This document shows, piece by piece, positions 63,001-64,000 of a DNA stretch of 64,000 nucleotides. The DNA comes from Colius striatus (lineage: Eukaryota > Chordata > Aves > Coliiformes > Coliidae), in NCBI RefSeq assembly GCF_028858725.1, contig NC_084759.1:139728671-139792670 (forward strand), written 5' to 3'. The notes beneath the pieces are model-generated. The model was given only the letters and a program-made list of their open reading frames with translations. It was not told the origin of the DNA and did not search any database. Numbering within the stretch: position 1 is the stretch's first letter; every line of letters begins with the position of its first letter. The translations under genes were made by a program, and so were the position numbers.

Positions 63001-64000
63001 CACTGGTGAACTGTTGATAGATTTTGCTTATTCATGGCAGACAGGAGACTGTAAGAAGCTGGAAAACACAAAAAATAGAAATAAACCAAATCATTAAAGT
63101 AACCTGCAAAAGACTGAAGTAATTTATGTCAGTTTGCAATGTATGGGGCAAAGCAAAGGGTATGTGAAGTAAGTTCCACCACCATCCCTTTCCCTTTGTG
63201 TCTTGGGTTTCTTGTTTGTTTGATTTGATTGGATGAGGTTTTTTCTTTTTTTTTGGTGTAGTAGTTAGATGATTTTGAGGTTGCTTGTGCTATTGCTTCT
63301 TTGACTTTCAGAAAGGGATTTTTTTGGGGGTGAGGGGGGATCAAGTACTTGTTCTTGGAGCTCTTGCATCTTCTTTTAAGTTGCAGGACTTAAATGTTTT
63401 TTATAAAGTTAGCTTTGTCTTCAAATGTGAGTTTACTAATTAAAATCAAATAGTGATTCAGTGTTGCAAAGACTATTTTCTCATCTACACTGACCATCTC
63501 CCACCAGAAAGGTCATTCAGCTGTTCTGCAGGGAGGAAATGTGGAAGGAAAAATGTTTTCAGTTTGCCAGGAACTGCTACAACCACTAGGGATCTTAAGC
63601 AATGGGTCATTTTAAGCTCTGTGATTTGTTGAAGTATCTGGAATTTGCTCAGAACATTCTTCTTGTTGCTGGTGAAGAAACAGTTATTTAATTTTTCTAA
63701 TACGATCAAAATGTGAACAGCAAAATTTGTTCCTACTTGTTAGACACACTTTCTAATGCACACTGTTTTAAATGCTATCCTGAGTGACCATTACCAAGCT
63801 TGTTAATTTAAGAGAGTTTGTTTCTGGATGTGGGAATCATGAAAAACTGTAGTGTAGTACGGTTGAAACATTAGATAATGTACAGCCTGTTGCACTTGGC
63901 ATAGCTCCTTATTGTATCCTCAATGTATGTGTTAAGTCCAAAGAGGCAAAGTCAAACATAGGACATATTGAGTTACTGCTATTCTTATTTAAATATGTAT
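60090..64000 (+). other. Putative intron to the right edge, no gene recognised
   Basis: AT-rich sequence. A 142-codon ATG-started frame on the minus strand (60194-60622) covers a GC-richer pocket but resembles no protein I know and has Ser/Cys/Arg-rich composition. Poly-A (62901-62912) and T/G-rich runs (63238-63260, 63318-63340) are simple sequence. No downstream exon of the putative plus-strand gene is recognisable. Confidence 0.45.

Noticed and set aside
1..64000. Search for CRISPR arrays, operons, tRNA or rRNA genes, prophage or plasmid features
   Set aside because: No regularly spaced repeats, no dense same-strand genes and no cloverleaf or rRNA sequence seen. The CR1 elements and splice-type signals show vertebrate nuclear DNA.

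Overview
The window looks like nuclear DNA from a bird. Five convincing fragments of the CR1 non-LTR retrotransposon are present, several ending in the typical CR1 3' tail (repeats of ATTCTRTGAT). There are also two copies of a roughly 0.5-0.6 kb LTR whose ends and internal motifs I know from neoavian genomes. The rest is AT-rich, with low repeat density, simple repeats and a single CpG island. The exact species or order cannot be read from the sequence, and neoavian rather than galliform is an inference from the LTR family alone. No prokaryotic-style gene packing, operon or CRISPR array is visible.

Layout. Positions 1-450 hold the 5'-truncated end of a minus-strand CR1 that runs off the left edge. 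Positions 451-6585 are non-coding upstream sequence with a pyrimidine tract, a TATA/AP-1 cluster near 5665-5688 and NRF1-like and E-box sites near 6253-6294. Positions 6586-7500 are a strong CpG island containing GC boxes, a CCGTGG-type hexamer repeat and a good plus-strand splice donor (AAG|GTAAGG, exon end at 7059). I read this as the promoter and non-coding first exon of an unidentified plus-strand gene. No ATG frame inside the island runs through to the donor, so the main coding sequence probably starts in a later exon beyond the window.

From 7060 to the right edge I recognise no coding exon, so the sequence is best read as at least 57 kb of a long first intron. An unrecognised non-coding or intergenic nature for part of it cannot be excluded. 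It carries CR1 fragments at 13301-13919 (-), 20993-21276 (-), 38669-38732 (+) and 45905-46305 (+). It also carries solo LTRs of one family in opposite orientation at 14855-15373 (-) and 48640-49212 (+), and simple repeats including a 39-bp TA tract.

The points most worth checking are these: a symmetric module around a near-perfect RFX X-box (24233-24310); a GC-rich pocket with a CRE-type core and a splice donor (53690-53975) that could be an alternative promoter and first exon; a possible TATA promoter about 0.9 kb upstream of the CpG island; a perfect 13-bp hairpin and a 160-codon open frame just downstream of the plus-strand LTR; and a homeobox/FOX-motif cluster near 37205-37330. Nothing here clearly shows a new biological system. 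The window is mostly ordinary avian gene-flank and intron sequence with candidate regulatory elements.
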